This document shows positions 25,730-35,492 of a DNA stretch of 53,835 bases, piece by piece. Origin of the DNA: Firmicutes bacterium UBA2058 (GTDB lineage: Bacteria; Bacillota; Clostridia; Tissierellales; Sedimentibacteraceae); contig DDAM01000065.1 in the NCBI GenBank assembly GCA_002332905.1, positions 1 through 53,835 of the forward strand, read 5' to 3'. The notes beneath the pieces are model-generated. The model had not been told where the DNA came from. It was given only the letters and a program-made list of their open reading frames with translations, and made no database searches. Every line of letters begins with the position of its first letter. Within the stretch, counting starts at the first letter, position 1. A program made the position numbers and the translations under genes.

Positions 25730-28700
25730 TTAACTTTTTATATTAATTTCATAAAGAACACTTGAACTACCATAAAGATATACTCTCAAATAATATTTTC
25801 CCTGTGTAACGCCAACATCCTTTGTCAATATTCCATTAACATTTTGAGCATATGCGTAGTAGTTAGTTACATCCGGAGCTTTAAACAATACCCAATTAAT
25901 TTGATTATTAGTATTTGGAGTTACTTTTATTGTTAAATTTGAATCTTCTATAATATCAAAAGTAAAATTATCAATGGAATCGTTTGCATTTAAGCTACCT
26001 TCAATCGTAGAATCCAAATTAATAGAATTTGCTTTTTCTATTGTGTTATTATCCTCGACTTCTGTCACAGGTGAAGTTGGATTTGATGAGAAAGTGGCAG
26101 TTAAAGTATAATTACTTGATTGACCGTTTGTTTTATAAACAAGCAAGTAATATTTTCCAGCCTGTGCGTTATAAGAACCGCTTATACTTCCTTCGGATGA
26201 AGTTGAAGGATATGCAACATAATTGTTGGTATCTGATTCTTTATAAAGTAACCAGTTTAATCCTACTCCTGAATAATTGTTAACAACTATATTAATATCA
26301 CAAGGTTCAGTTACATTTAAATAATAATAATCTAAGTTATCATCAGCACTAAAGTTTGCATTTAAAGGTAGTCCAGAAACGATTGCACCATTTGCAGTTG
26401 CAAATGAATTGTTAGGTTCCTTTTCTTGGATTTGCTGACTTCCGTCATTTGACACTGTAACTTGTGTAACCACAGTAGTTGAAGCTCCAAGGTTATCTGT
26501 AACTGTTAAAGATACTTGGTATGTCCCAGAAGTCGAATAAGCATGAACAGGGTTAGCCTCTGTACTTTGAGTATTATCACCAAAATTCCATAAATACGAA
26601 GCTATATTTCCGTCAGCATCGATTGACCCATTGCTAGAGAAATTAATAGGACTTTGAACTATTCCTGTATATGGACCATTAATGTTTGCAACAGGAGGTG
26701 TATTTTGTGGAGTTGCATCGGAAGTTGTTATTCCAGTATATGTAACATCAAACTCAAACATATTGTTAGAATTCACTCTATGGTTTGTAAAATATGCAGT
26801 TAATGTTTTATATCCGCTCCATGGCTCATTTGAAAGCTGTATTAAAGCGTTATTAGTCAAAGAGTTCATAGTATTCCAGTCAGCTTGATATCCAGCAGAA
26901 GTTGTTCCAGTATAGGTACCTTTTAATGTAAATGTGTTAAAAAATTGTGAATTTTCGACAGTTGTAGAAGTATTAGTTAAATTAGCTACCTGAACAATTT
27001 TATTAGAAACTTCTTGTAGATCTTTGGCTGAATGATTTAAAATATAATCATCTGAAACTAATGGTGTTGTTAAATTAGGATAACTGTCATAAAGCTGTTG
27101 CATATGTGAATTATATGCAGAGTTATATGATGATGATGTGCTTAATGTACTTCTATAAGAATCATAACCTGATACATTATTTGTTCTTATAAGTCTTCCT
27201 AACTCATTAAATGCAGCCATATCATTTTGATATAAATAATTTAAGAAAACAAAAGCATATGTATAAAATTTGAAATTTCCATACCTTGCATACATAGTTC
27301 TAGATAATGAATATCTATCTGATGCATTAGAATCAATATTTTGAACCATTGATTTTCTAGGTTTTATACCCTCTGTTCTTGTGGAACCAGCAAATAATTC
27401 TGCTCCTCCCTCTTCATACCATGTTAATCTCTCATTTTGATAAATTGCACTTTGATTCCATAGTCCAGGAATCAAATATCTACCTTGAAGATAATGGGTA
27501 TATTCATGTCTAAATAATTCCTCTAGGCTGTAAATACTATCTTCCGTTGTTCTCTCATAAGTAAAGAATCTGCCATCACCTTCAATATACATTCCGCCAT
27601 TGTTTGTATCAATGCCATAAAAAAATCTATTTAAATTATAATGATCAGGTGAATTGTATAGAATAATTTCTAATCTATCATCAGCATTTCCTGGTTCTAA
27701 AGCAGCATCTGAACCATAAATTCTAAAAAACTGAGCCTTTACTTCTTTACTTGCCCAATAAAGTCTTTTTATTTTTTCTTCAGTAACATTGGCTCCAGAT
27801 TTAATTACTACTTTTCCATTATCAAAGGTATAAGTATTAGGTAAATTATATGCTTTACCATTTTCTAAGGCTTGCTCATAATTAATGTTTTTATTGTTAT
27901 AGTCAATTCCATTAAATTCTTGATCAATCATGAATAGTGCTTGGAAATATTGATAACCCATATATGGATATATTCTAACCGCATCTGTTAATGTTTTGTT
28001 TGCTAAGCTGCGATTACTTAGATAATCTGCAAATGAGCCTGTATAGTATAGTGCATTATCCACAAGCCATGTATTGCTACTAGTAAGCGGTAATGTGTTA
28101 GAGAGCTTCATTATTTCATTGATAAATGAATCTATATTTCTATAGTATTGACTTGAAGTTAAAGAAGTACCTGTTACACGTAAATAATTGCTAAGTGAAT
28201 AGTCAATACATTCCATAGCGTGGTATATCGATATACTTTTACTATAATTTGAAGCATAAGAACCTATATTATTATTAAAGGTTTTGAAAATATTTGCGAA
28301 TTTATCTATAGTATTAAGGTTTATAAAGGTTGCAGATGTAAAAAGTGCAGCACAGTCTACAATTTCATCTTGTACAGCTGTACCTAACGCAAAATTAGAA
28401 TTGTTAACTATGGCATTTAGCGCCGATGTACATCTATTTTTCTCAGTTACAGAGTTAAGATAATTTAACTCTGTATTGTAAGATGCCAAATAGTATCCAG
28501 CACGTATGATTTCTAAAAAAGTTGGAAGTCCTAAATCATCACTAGCCGTATAACGGGCACCTCTTGTTTCGATTTCTCGAATTAATGCTCTCATACGAGT
28601 TGTATTACTGTAGAATTTATATGCATCATTATTGTAAACAAATAGGTCTGTTATCTGATTCCATTTTAAAGTAGGTATTAGTGAAATTAATTGACTGTCG

Positions 28701-28879
28701 CTCATTGCGTTTAAGTCAGCCATAGTGTATGTGGCGGCTTGAGTTTCTATTGTACTTGAAAAAGTCTGTATACCTTCAATAGCGTATAAAGGTTGAACTG
28801 TAAAAATACTAAAAAGTAATAATAAAGAAACAATTAATGACAGAGTTTTTGTTTTTAACTTATACTTTAAATTATTCAT
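25730..28879 (-). CDS. Secreted collagenase, peptidase family M9 (ColG-like)
   Basis: 1049 residues. A signal peptide (LSLIVSLLLLFSIFTVQPLYA) exports it. Activator region about 50-330, then a zinc peptidase domain with HEYTHYLQGRY (near 455) and the glutamate motif TWYEEGGAELFAGSTRTEGIKPRKS (in two stretches, near 490), nearly the same words as Clostridium ColG. It is followed by a PKD domain (about 730-805, PVANINGPYTG to VTDNLGAS) and two PPC/collagen-binding domains (about 820-910 and 930-1049). One PKD plus two PPC matches ColG rather than ColH. It degrades collagen or gelatin outside the cell. It is next to an InhA-like protease on the same strand, but 306 nt apart. Confidence 0.95.
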   Translation of the reverse strand: MNNLKYKLKTKTLSLIVSLLLLFSIFTVQPLYAIEGIQTFSSTIETQAATYTMADLNAMSDSQLISLIPTLKWNQITDLFVYNNDAYKFYSNTTRMRALIREIETRGARYTASDDLGLPTFLEIIRAGYYLASYNTELNYLNSVTEKNRCTSALNAIVNNSNFALGTAVQDEIVDCAALFTSATFINLNTIDKFANIFKTFNNNIGSYASNYSKSISIYHAMECIDYSLSNYLRVTGTSLTSSQYYRNIDSFINEIMKLSNTLPLTSSNTWLVDNALYYTGSFADYLSNRSLANKTLTDAVRIYPYMGYQYFQALFMIDQEFNGIDYNNKNINYEQALENGKAYNLPNTYTFDNGKVVIKSGANVTEEKIKRLYWASKEVKAQFFRIYGSDAALEPGNADDRLEIILYNSPDHYNLNRFFYGIDTNNGGMYIEGDGRFFTYERTTEDSIYSLEELFRHEYTHYLQGRYLIPGLWNQSAIYQNERLTWYEEGGAELFAGSTRTEGIKPRKSMVQNIDSNASDRYSLSRTMYARYGNFKFYTYAFVFLNYLYQNDMAAFNELGRLIRTNNVSGYDSYRSTLSTSSSYNSAYNSHMQQLYDSYPNLTTPLVSDDYILNHSAKDLQEVSNKIVQVANLTNTSTTVENSQFFNTFTLKGTYTGTTSAGYQADWNTMNSLTNNALIQLSNEPWSGYKTLTAYFTNHRVNSNNMFEFDVTYTGITTSDATPQNTPPVANINGPYTGIVQSPINFSSNGSIDADGNIASYLWNFGDNTQSTEANPVHAYSTSGTYQVSLTVTDNLGASTTVVTQVTVSNDGSQQIQEKEPNNSFATANGAIVSGLPLNANFSADDNLDYYYLNVTEPCDINIVVNNYSGVGLNWLLYKESDTNNYVAYPSTSSEGSISGSYNAQAGKYYLLVYKTNGQSSNYTLTATFSSNPTSPVTEVEDNNTIEKANSINLDSTIEGSLNANDSIDNFTFDIIEDSNLTIKVTPNTNNQINWVLFKAPDVTNYYAYAQNVNGILTKDVGVTQGKYYLRVYLYGSSSVLYEINIKS

Positions 28880-29185
28880 TTTAAATACCCCTATAAATTA
28901 TTATTATTTTATCTTAGTAAGTTCTGGTTTATTATTGATAATTAATGACAATAAAATAAATTTAAATATTCAAATTTTTTAAGCAAACTGGCATACGTTT
29001 GCACTATTTACAAATAATTATACTATTGCAGTATGAGCATATATTTATATTTATTCTACAGATTTGTAAAATATCTTCTATAATAACTACCATTTTATCC
29101 TAAGTAAAATTAAAATTAAAAACTTTATAAGTCATATACTAAAGGCACTTAATATTAAAGTGCCTCTAGTAACAATTTCTGTCTT
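28880..29185. other. Intergenic region between the two protease genes
   Basis: 306 nt of AT-rich DNA. Near the InhA stop is a hairpin AGGCACTT (29143-29150) / AAGTGCCT (29158-29165) with a weak T tail on the minus strand, a possible terminator. The remainder should hold the collagenase promoter; I see no convincing hexamers, riboswitch or ORF. Confidence 0.5.
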
Positions 29186-31825
29186 TTATTTAATTAATTT
29201 TTCAAAATCAACACCATATATTCCATTTACTGAAATATTGTATATAGCTTTTGAATTTCCGCTAGCATCTTCAAGTATTATGTAACTTATTTGCCAATTA
29301 TTATTCTCAGATAAAAATTCAGCATTAGCGTAATATCTTCCATTATTATAGCTTAATATACATTGCTTTATTGTGCCGTCTTTGCCAACAAATTCAATAA
29401 ATGCATTATCACTATATTTTTTATTAGTTCTTACCAAAACAGATTGATTATCTAATTTAATTGAATTTATAATTGTTTGCTTTTGTAATACAGGTTTATT
29501 TTTATCATTGTCAAGTACAATGTGAATTTTTGCAGTACTTCTATTATAGCTTTCATCTGTTACAAACACTTTTAATCCATACTCGACTAATGAAACACCC
29601 ATCCATTTTGGTTCTGATTTAGATGCTGTATAATCATTACTATCGCTAAATGCTGGATTCATAAACAAGTTATTATCTGTTATAACCCATCTATCTTTAC
29701 CATTATCACCATTAATTAATATTTCAGTTCCCCTCTTTAAGGAAAAGGCTGCATCATGCATTTGATAATTTACTGCATCAGGACCCTCTGCCTCTTTTGT
29801 TTCGTACTTATACCACACTGGATTTTGATCAGCATCCACTATACCTGCATATTGTTCATTTTTATGATTCCAATTACCTTGGTCTGGTTTGTTACCAGCA
29901 TATTTTTCATTTATGTACCAAACAACTAATCCAGGATCATACTCAAGTGTTGGTCTCCCAATATTGATAGTTTGTAGTCCCTTATCGACTAAGGTGTCTG
30001 CTCCACTATTTCTCCATTCTAATATATAGTAATGCTCAGTTGGAGGTTCATAGCCATCAGATATTAAAAATCCATTTAAATCAAATTTTGAACTTATCTC
30101 TGCTTCATCCTTAAGCAATGTTTTATCACCATTTTTAATATTTATATTATCTAAAAATATACCTTTCTCTGGTGTGTTTCCATCAGTCTTAATTCTAAAT
30201 CTAAGTTCTATTTCTTTCCCAGCGAACTCTGATAAATCAAATTTTATATTAGCCCATTTTTCGCCAGAATCATATGAAATTGCCCATCCAGGGTTTCTAT
30301 CTAAAATTTGTTCTGGTGTCTCGTTATTAGATACCCACTCATCTACTTTGTCAGTAGTATATCCAGTAGTATCCTTTAAAGCAATCCATTTGTCGCTACC
30401 CTTTTCTTTTGCTTGTACTGCAAAAAAATCAAATCCTGGATCTAAATCCCACCATGCATCAAATGACAATGTAATATTTTTAGTCTCAATATTAGTTAAA
30501 TTTAATCCATTTTTTAAAACCATAAAGTTTTCCATATTATCTTTATTGTCACTAAAATATGCATATTTGCCAGTTGGAGTAACTACCTTATTTTCTCTCA
30601 TAGGTAATTTTATTATCACTGAATCTTTATTTGTGCCTTTTAAACTAGCTTGATCTAAAACAATATCTAGTCCATCTTTACCAATGTCCTCAAGATTAAG
30701 TTCTAAAGGGTTTTGCCAGTTAGCAGTTCTACCTCTTTTTTCAAAATCCTCTTGTAAGAATTTCTTACATAATGCGCCGTAGCTATTTGGCTCTGAGCCT
30801 CTCGGGTTTCCAGTATAGCTTCCGCCCATTACTGACCAGTTTTCAACAGGTGGTGTTCCATTTGATGAATATAAATCAGGCAGCCCCAGTACATGACCAT
30901 ACTCATGAACAAATAAATCTAAAGGTAAATCTTGTTCAAACACAGTAAAATCTTCAGCAAACCAAGTTTTTCCTTTATTATCTTTAAATTTATATGCAGG
31001 AGTATTTCCATTTTCATCTGGTTTTATTAACTTGATAGCATCTAGAGGATCATCAAAATTTATATCATGGTCATACCAGCTAAAACCTATTCTAAATGGC
31101 CAAATAGCGTTTTCACCAACAGAACCGCCTCCCCATTCTTCACCTAAGCCAGCATGTATAACAACTAGCGTATCAACAATTCCATCTGACTCATCATAAT
31201 TACCATCATTATCTATATCCCATTTATCCTCTACATCATACTTAGATAAATCTAAATTAGGATTATTTTTTACCAATTCTTCTATAGCTACTTGTACAAG
31301 CTCACTAGCTCTTTTTTGATCAGATTCCCAATATTCAGGATCATTGTAACCATAGTATTCAATATCCTTAGGAGCTGTATACCATCCATATACATCACCC
31401 TTAAATTCATAAGTTCCTCCAGATTCCTCCATAAAGAACTTATTAACTGTTATATGCTGTTTTCCGTCACTAGTAGCATAAAAATCATCGCCAAAGAATA
31501 ATGAATTATAAAACTCAGGTGTTGTTTCTTCCCCAGTAAATGCATTTATTCTCCAATCCTCTTTGTTTTCTAAATCAGTGTGTTTGTAATTTGGAAAATC
31601 CATCAATATAACCAATGGTCTTGCAGTAAATTTTTCTGAGCTATAATTTTGGTTTTTAATAGGACTTAAAGCATTGTTAAAAGATTTTTCATTTTTTTCA
31701 ACTTTGTTTGATAACATACCCATTGTATTACGCAATCCATTTTGTGTCTCAAAAGCCATAACAGGTGTAATCATAGATAAAATCATACAAAAAATTGTTA
31801 CTAAAACTATATACCTTTTTTTCAT
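29186..31825 (-). CDS. Secreted immune inhibitor A-like metalloprotease, peptidase M6
   Basis: 879 residues. Signal peptide (KRYIVLVTIFCMILSMITPVMA). The M6 domain carries the extended zinc motif HEYGHVLGLPDLY (near 308) and a calcium-rich DIDNDGNYDESDGIVD segment. Downstream, residues about 440-600 form jelly-roll-like sequence (FFAVQAKEKGSDKW, GIFLDNINI) as in InhA and VCPs. InhA enzymes degrade antibacterial peptides and host or environmental proteins. AAGGAGGG precedes the ATG. With the neighbouring collagenase it suggests proteolytic nutrition or virulence-type activity. Confidence 0.94.
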   Translation of the reverse strand: MKKRYIVLVTIFCMILSMITPVMAFETQNGLRNTMGMLSNKVEKNEKSFNNALSPIKNQNYSSEKFTARPLVILMDFPNYKHTDLENKEDWRINAFTGEETTPEFYNSLFFGDDFYATSDGKQHITVNKFFMEESGGTYEFKGDVYGWYTAPKDIEYYGYNDPEYWESDQKRASELVQVAIEELVKNNPNLDLSKYDVEDKWDIDNDGNYDESDGIVDTLVVIHAGLGEEWGGGSVGENAIWPFRIGFSWYDHDINFDDPLDAIKLIKPDENGNTPAYKFKDNKGKTWFAEDFTVFEQDLPLDLFVHEYGHVLGLPDLYSSNGTPPVENWSVMGGSYTGNPRGSEPNSYGALCKKFLQEDFEKRGRTANWQNPLELNLEDIGKDGLDIVLDQASLKGTNKDSVIIKLPMRENKVVTPTGKYAYFSDNKDNMENFMVLKNGLNLTNIETKNITLSFDAWWDLDPGFDFFAVQAKEKGSDKWIALKDTTGYTTDKVDEWVSNNETPEQILDRNPGWAISYDSGEKWANIKFDLSEFAGKEIELRFRIKTDGNTPEKGIFLDNINIKNGDKTLLKDEAEISSKFDLNGFLISDGYEPPTEHYYILEWRNSGADTLVDKGLQTINIGRPTLEYDPGLVVWYINEKYAGNKPDQGNWNHKNEQYAGIVDADQNPVWYKYETKEAEGPDAVNYQMHDAAFSLKRGTEILINGDNGKDRWVITDNNLFMNPAFSDSNDYTASKSEPKWMGVSLVEYGLKVFVTDESYNRSTAKIHIVLDNDKNKPVLQKQTIINSIKLDNQSVLVRTNKKYSDNAFIEFVGKDGTIKQCILSYNNGRYYANAEFLSENNNWQISYIILEDASGNSKAIYNISVNGIYGVDFEKLIK

Positions 31826-32178
31826 TTTTCCCTCCTTGGTATTAATATTTATTAATCTCTTTCATAGATTTTCGAATACATACTCCACTATGAAAACGTA
31901 TGCCAATTATAATGCATTATTTATGCCATATATTTCTAATTTATTTAAATTGTTCATATTTCACACTCATATTAGTTTTCATTGATAGATTACTGTACGC
32001 ACATTAAATACATTGTACTATTTTTAGTCATTTTTTGTCCCATTTTCAATATTTTGTATCTTTTTAAGTACATTTTTTTCTAGTTCAATAATTTTTTTCT
32101 TGCAAAATTATATACGTTTATGTTATTATTACTTCAAATAAATAGTATATTTGCAATCTATATAGGAAAGGTGGACGC
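31826..32178. other. Divergent intergenic region between InhA-like protease and DUF1576 gene
   Basis: 353 nt, very AT-rich. A weak plus-strand promoter candidate TTGCAA (32100-32105), 17 nt, TTATTA (32123-32128) precedes the DUF1576 gene, whose ribosome site AGGAAAGGTGG is clear. No credible ORF, repeat or structured leader was seen. Confidence 0.45.
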
Positions 32179-33462
32179 ATGCAAATAATTAACATTGATG
32201 AAAAAGAGATAGGAAAAAATCATAAAATTTTAATATTATTGGTTTTTCCCCTATCTATTTTTATGTGTGGAATAGTTACATGGTTAATTGAAGCAAATTT
32301 TAATTTAAATTCTATTTTAATAGGTTTAAAAGACATCATATCATCGCCTACTACACTTTATACAGATTTTTTAGCGGTTGGAGGTGTAAGCTCAGCTCTT
32401 ATAAATTCAGCATTAATTGGATTTTTTAATTTATATTTTTTAAGAAAGTATAAATTAAGATTAAACGGATTGCTCATAGCTGCATTCATGACAGTTATAG
32501 GCTTTTCATTCTTTGGAAAAAATATTTTTAATATTATCCCTATATATCTAGGTGGCTTTTTCTACAGTAAGTATCAAAAAATAGAATTTAAGGATATTAT
32601 ATTATCAATTATGTTTGGTACTGCTCTTTCTCCTGTCATCAGTCAAATTAGTTTTTCTGGTATTTTACCATTACATATAAGTATACCTGTTGGGCTAATT
32701 GTAGGAATATTTATAGGTTTTGTTATTGTACCGCTCTCAACTCATATGCTTAAATTTCATGAAGGTTACAATATATACAATATAGGCTTTACTTCTGGTA
32801 TATTAGGTACTGTTTTGACGAGTATATTAAGAAGTATTAATGTAGAGGTAGAAAGCGCTAATATTCTTTATACTGATAAAAACTATATTTTATTATTTCT
32901 TTTATTGTTTCAGTTTGTTTTTTTAATCGTTATTGGGATATTAATTAATAAAAAATGTATACTTTCTTATAAAAGTATATTAAAATACAAAGGAAGAACA
33001 GTTACTGATTTTACATTCTTAGTTGGATATGGTATAACGTTCTTTAACATGGGTATTTTAGGTCTAATAAGTTTAGCATTTGTATTAGCAGTAGGTGGAA
33101 TAATCAATGGACCTGTTATAGCAGCTATATTTTCTTTAGTTGGTTTTGGAGCTTTTGGTAAGCATATTAAGAACTGTTTTCCAGTTGCATTAGGAGTCTC
33201 AATATTTGCATTAATATTCCACAACGATTTTAGCTCTACTAATATTATAATAACAGTATTATTCTCAACTACTCTAGCGCCAATTGCAGGAAGTTTTGGA
33301 TTTTTTACCGGCATAATAGCTGGAATGCTACACTATACATTAGCAACAAATATAAATGTAATACACGGTGGACTTAATTTATATAATAATGGCTTTGCTG
33401 GAGGTTTAGTAGCTGGATTTTTAGTGCCAATAATTGAAGCATTTAAAAAGGGAGAAAAGTAA
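32179..33462 (+). CDS. DUF1576 family membrane protein
   Basis: 427 residues with about 12 hydrophobic segments. It matches the DUF1576 pattern: an N-terminal stretch with DIISSPTTLYTDFLAVGGVSSALINSAL and two repeated halves, each with glycine-rich GG/NG-type loops (GVSSALINSALIGFF; GGIINGPVIAAIFSLVGFGAFGKH). The halves suggest an internal duplication as in many transporters. No substrate is known. AGGTGG precedes the ATG. A small soluble protein starts 1 nt after its stop. Confidence 0.85.
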   Translation: MQIINIDEKEIGKNHKILILLVFPLSIFMCGIVTWLIEANFNLNSILIGLKDIISSPTTLYTDFLAVGGVSSALINSALIGFFNLYFLRKYKLRLNGLLIAAFMTVIGFSFFGKNIFNIIPIYLGGFFYSKYQKIEFKDIILSIMFGTALSPVISQISFSGILPLHISIPVGLIVGIFIGFVIVPLSTHMLKFHEGYNIYNIGFTSGILGTVLTSILRSINVEVESANILYTDKNYILLFLLLFQFVFLIVIGILINKKCILSYKSILKYKGRTVTDFTFLVGYGITFFNMGILGLISLAFVLAVGGIINGPVIAAIFSLVGFGAFGKHIKNCFPVALGVSIFALIFHNDFSSTNIIITVLFSTTLAPIAGSFGFFTGIIAGMLHYTLATNINVIHGGLNLYNNGFAGGLVAGFLVPIIEAFKKGEK

Positions 33463-33463
33463 A

Positions 33464-33808
33464 ATGCATAACGAAATACAAAAAACAACTAAAATTATAG
33501 ATGAATTTACCTCTTTATTAATGAAAAAAGGTACGACAGAAATTGATATAAAACTAAGAAAAGATGATGATTGTACTACGATTTTTATAACTGATTATAA
33601 TACTTCAATGAATGAGGAAGAAATTAATACATTAAGTGAGTTTTTAAACTTTCAGCGCCAGACAGAAATAGAAGAGTATTATTGGGGGCTTATGGGTGAA
33701 ACAAGTGATGAAGATGAATTGTTTCTGGTAGGCTCAATGCTTGATAGTGCTACACTTGAAATAAAGAATGGAAATTTATATATAAAATTAATTAGAAAAT
33801 TAAAATAA
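33464..33808 (+). CDS. Small acidic protein co-encoded with DUF1576
   Basis: 114 residues, no membrane segment, acidic middle (DYNTSMNEEEINTLSEF; GETSDEDELFLVGSM). The ATG at 33464 lies 1 nt after the DUF1576 stop with GGGAG at about 33450, so the in-frame TTG at 33434 is not needed. The tight junction suggests it acts with the membrane protein, perhaps as a cytoplasmic regulator. I do not recognise a named domain. It ends at a hairpin terminator. Confidence 0.8.
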   Translation: MHNEIQKTTKIIDEFTSLLMKKGTTEIDIKLRKDDDCTTIFITDYNTSMNEEEINTLSEFLNFQRQTEIEEYYWGLMGETSDEDELFLVGSMLDSATLEIKNGNLYIKLIRKLK

Positions 33809-33840
33809 CAATTTAGCACGTGAGCTAAATTGTTATTTTT
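33807..33840. terminator. Bidirectional terminator
   Basis: AACAATTTAGC (33807-33817) / GCTAAATTGTT (33824-33834), an 11-bp perfect stem with loop ACGTGA and a T run, between convergent genes. Confidence 0.85.
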
Positions 33841-33853
33841 TGTTGATGTTAAT

Positions 33854-35020
33854 TTATTTTTCTGCCTTATTAAACTCTTCTTTTATTTCATTTAATAATT
33901 CTTTGTTTGTTATAATTTCAGCACCAGTTAGTGTTAAAGCTTGAATAGCTATTTTCATTTGTTCAAAGGCGTAGGATGTTTTTGTAGCCTCTGCAAATTC
34001 TATTGTGTGTCCTACTATACTTTCATTGGTCGATATACTAAAGTATGGGTGTATTGTAGGGCATATGTGACTTACATTACCAGCATCTAAAGAGCCAAAG
34101 CTATTATCTTGGTCATGAATTTTAGCATCTGTAAATTTTGATAAATTTTCACAATATAAATCTGACAATTTTTTGTTTGTAACAAGATTATCATAGCTTA
34201 GCTCATAGTTAGATATTTCAAGCTTTGTACCTGTTGCCATTGCTGCACCTCTGGCACAATTTTTAACTCTTTCAACGAGCTCTATTAAATAAGTTTTCGT
34301 TTTTGCTCTTACATAAAACTGTGCCTTTGCATAATCTGGTACAATATTTGCTGCCTTTCCTCCATCAACTATAACTCCATGAATTCTTGCATCACTTCTT
34401 ATATGTTGACGCATTGCGTTTATACTATTAAAAGCATTTATCACTCCATCTAAAGCATTTATACCTTTTTCAGGAGAAGATGCAGCGTGAGATGTTTTCC
34501 CAAAAAATTCAAATTGTATAGCCTCCATAGCAAGAGATGTTCCACTTCTTTGATGTACAGTTGAAGGATGACAAACCATTGCTACATCGACGTTATTGAA
34601 TGCTCCTTTTTCCGCATATGTAACTTTTGCTCCATTTGTTTCTTCAGCTGGTGTTCCAAATACAATAACTGTACCGCCAATTTCATCTAGTAAGTTTTTA
34701 AGTGTTATTCCAGCACCTGTACTTGTAGCTCCAAGTATATTATGCCCGCACCCATGTCCTATACCTGGCAAAGCATCATATTCAGCCATATAAGCAACTG
34801 TCGGTCCCTCTTTTTTTGACTTATATTCAGCTTTAAAGCCAGTTTTTTCATCTAGATAATTTTCCTCAACATTAAACCCATGCTTTCTTAATAGCTCTAC
34901 ATGCAATTTACATGAGTTATATTCTTCGTTTCCTAGCTCAGGATTATCGTAAATATCATTACTAAGTTTAATTATTTCATCTGCTATATTATCAACTATA
35001 CTTTTAATCTTTTCCTTCAT
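33854..35020 (-). CDS. M20 family amidohydrolase/aminoacylase
   Basis: 388 residues from the ATG at 35020, which has AAGGAG 7 nt upstream; the GTG at 35038 lies before that site. M20 features: GHGCGHN (metal ligands), GTPAEETNGAK with the catalytic Glu, and the later CHPST and dimerisation segment (FGKTSHAASSPEKGINALDG). It resembles amidohydrolases acting on N-acyl or p-aminobenzoyl-type amides (AbgB/HipO-like). It overlaps the end of tadA by 17 nt, so is the last gene of a five-gene operon. Substrate unknown. Confidence 0.9.
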   Translation of the reverse strand: MKEKIKSIVDNIADEIIKLSNDIYDNPELGNEEYNSCKLHVELLRKHGFNVEENYLDEKTGFKAEYKSKKEGPTVAYMAEYDALPGIGHGCGHNILGATSTGAGITLKNLLDEIGGTVIVFGTPAEETNGAKVTYAEKGAFNNVDVAMVCHPSTVHQRSGTSLAMEAIQFEFFGKTSHAASSPEKGINALDGVINAFNSINAMRQHIRSDARIHGVIVDGGKAANIVPDYAKAQFYVRAKTKTYLIELVERVKNCARGAAMATGTKLEISNYELSYDNLVTNKKLSDLYCENLSKFTDAKIHDQDNSFGSLDAGNVSHICPTIHPYFSISTNESIVGHTIEFAEATKTSYAFEQMKIAIQALTLTGAEIITNKELLNEIKEEFNKAEK

Positions 35021-35492
35021 TAATTTCTCCTTTTTCACTTTTTAATTTGCGTAAATCTTTAAAGAATTCTTTAAGTATGAATCTACATTCTTCTTCGCAT
35101 ACACCAAATTCGACTTCTATTTGATGATTTAAACACTCATTTTGAGCTATATTTAATACTGTCCCACAGGCACCTGTTTTTTCATCTTTTACTGCAATTA
35201 TTAACCGATCAACTCTTGCATTTACTAAAGCACCTGTGCACATTGAACATGGCTCCAAAGTTACATACATTGTGCAGTTAGGAAGTCTCCAGCCTCCAAG
35301 ATTTTTACATGCATCCTTTATAGCTAAAATTTCTGCATGTAAAGTTGCATCTTTTTGAGTTTCCTTTTTATTATATCCACGACCTACAATTTTATTATCC
35401 TTAACAATTACTGCACCTATTGGTACTTCCATAATTTCTCTAGCTTTAAGAGCCTCTTTTATAGCCTCCTGCATAAAATATGTATCATTCAT
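35004..35492 (-). CDS. tadA: tRNA-specific adenosine deaminase
   Basis: Deaminates A34 to inosine in tRNA-Arg(ACG), widening decoding. 162 residues. The zinc/catalytic signature HAEILA (H52, E54) and EPCSMC (C82, C85) is complete, and VPIGAVIV plus GRGYN flank it as in TadA. AAGGAC lies at the end of the preceding gene; the ATG starts right after that gene's stop. Its C-terminal 30 residues are charged and overlap the next gene's start. Co-transcription with the MoxR cluster is by position. Confidence 0.95.
   Translation of the reverse strand: MNDTYFMQEAIKEALKAREIMEVPIGAVIVKDNKIVGRGYNKKETQKDATLHAEILAIKDACKNLGGWRLPNCTMYVTLEPCSMCTGALVNARVDRLIIAVKDEKTGACGTVLNIAQNECLNHQIEVEFGVCEEECRFILKEFFKDLRKLKSEKGEINEGKD

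Noticed and set aside
30174..30653. 159-codon plus-strand ORF in the InhA-like gene
   Set aside because: Antisense shadow; the minus-strand protein has a signal peptide and an M6 active site.
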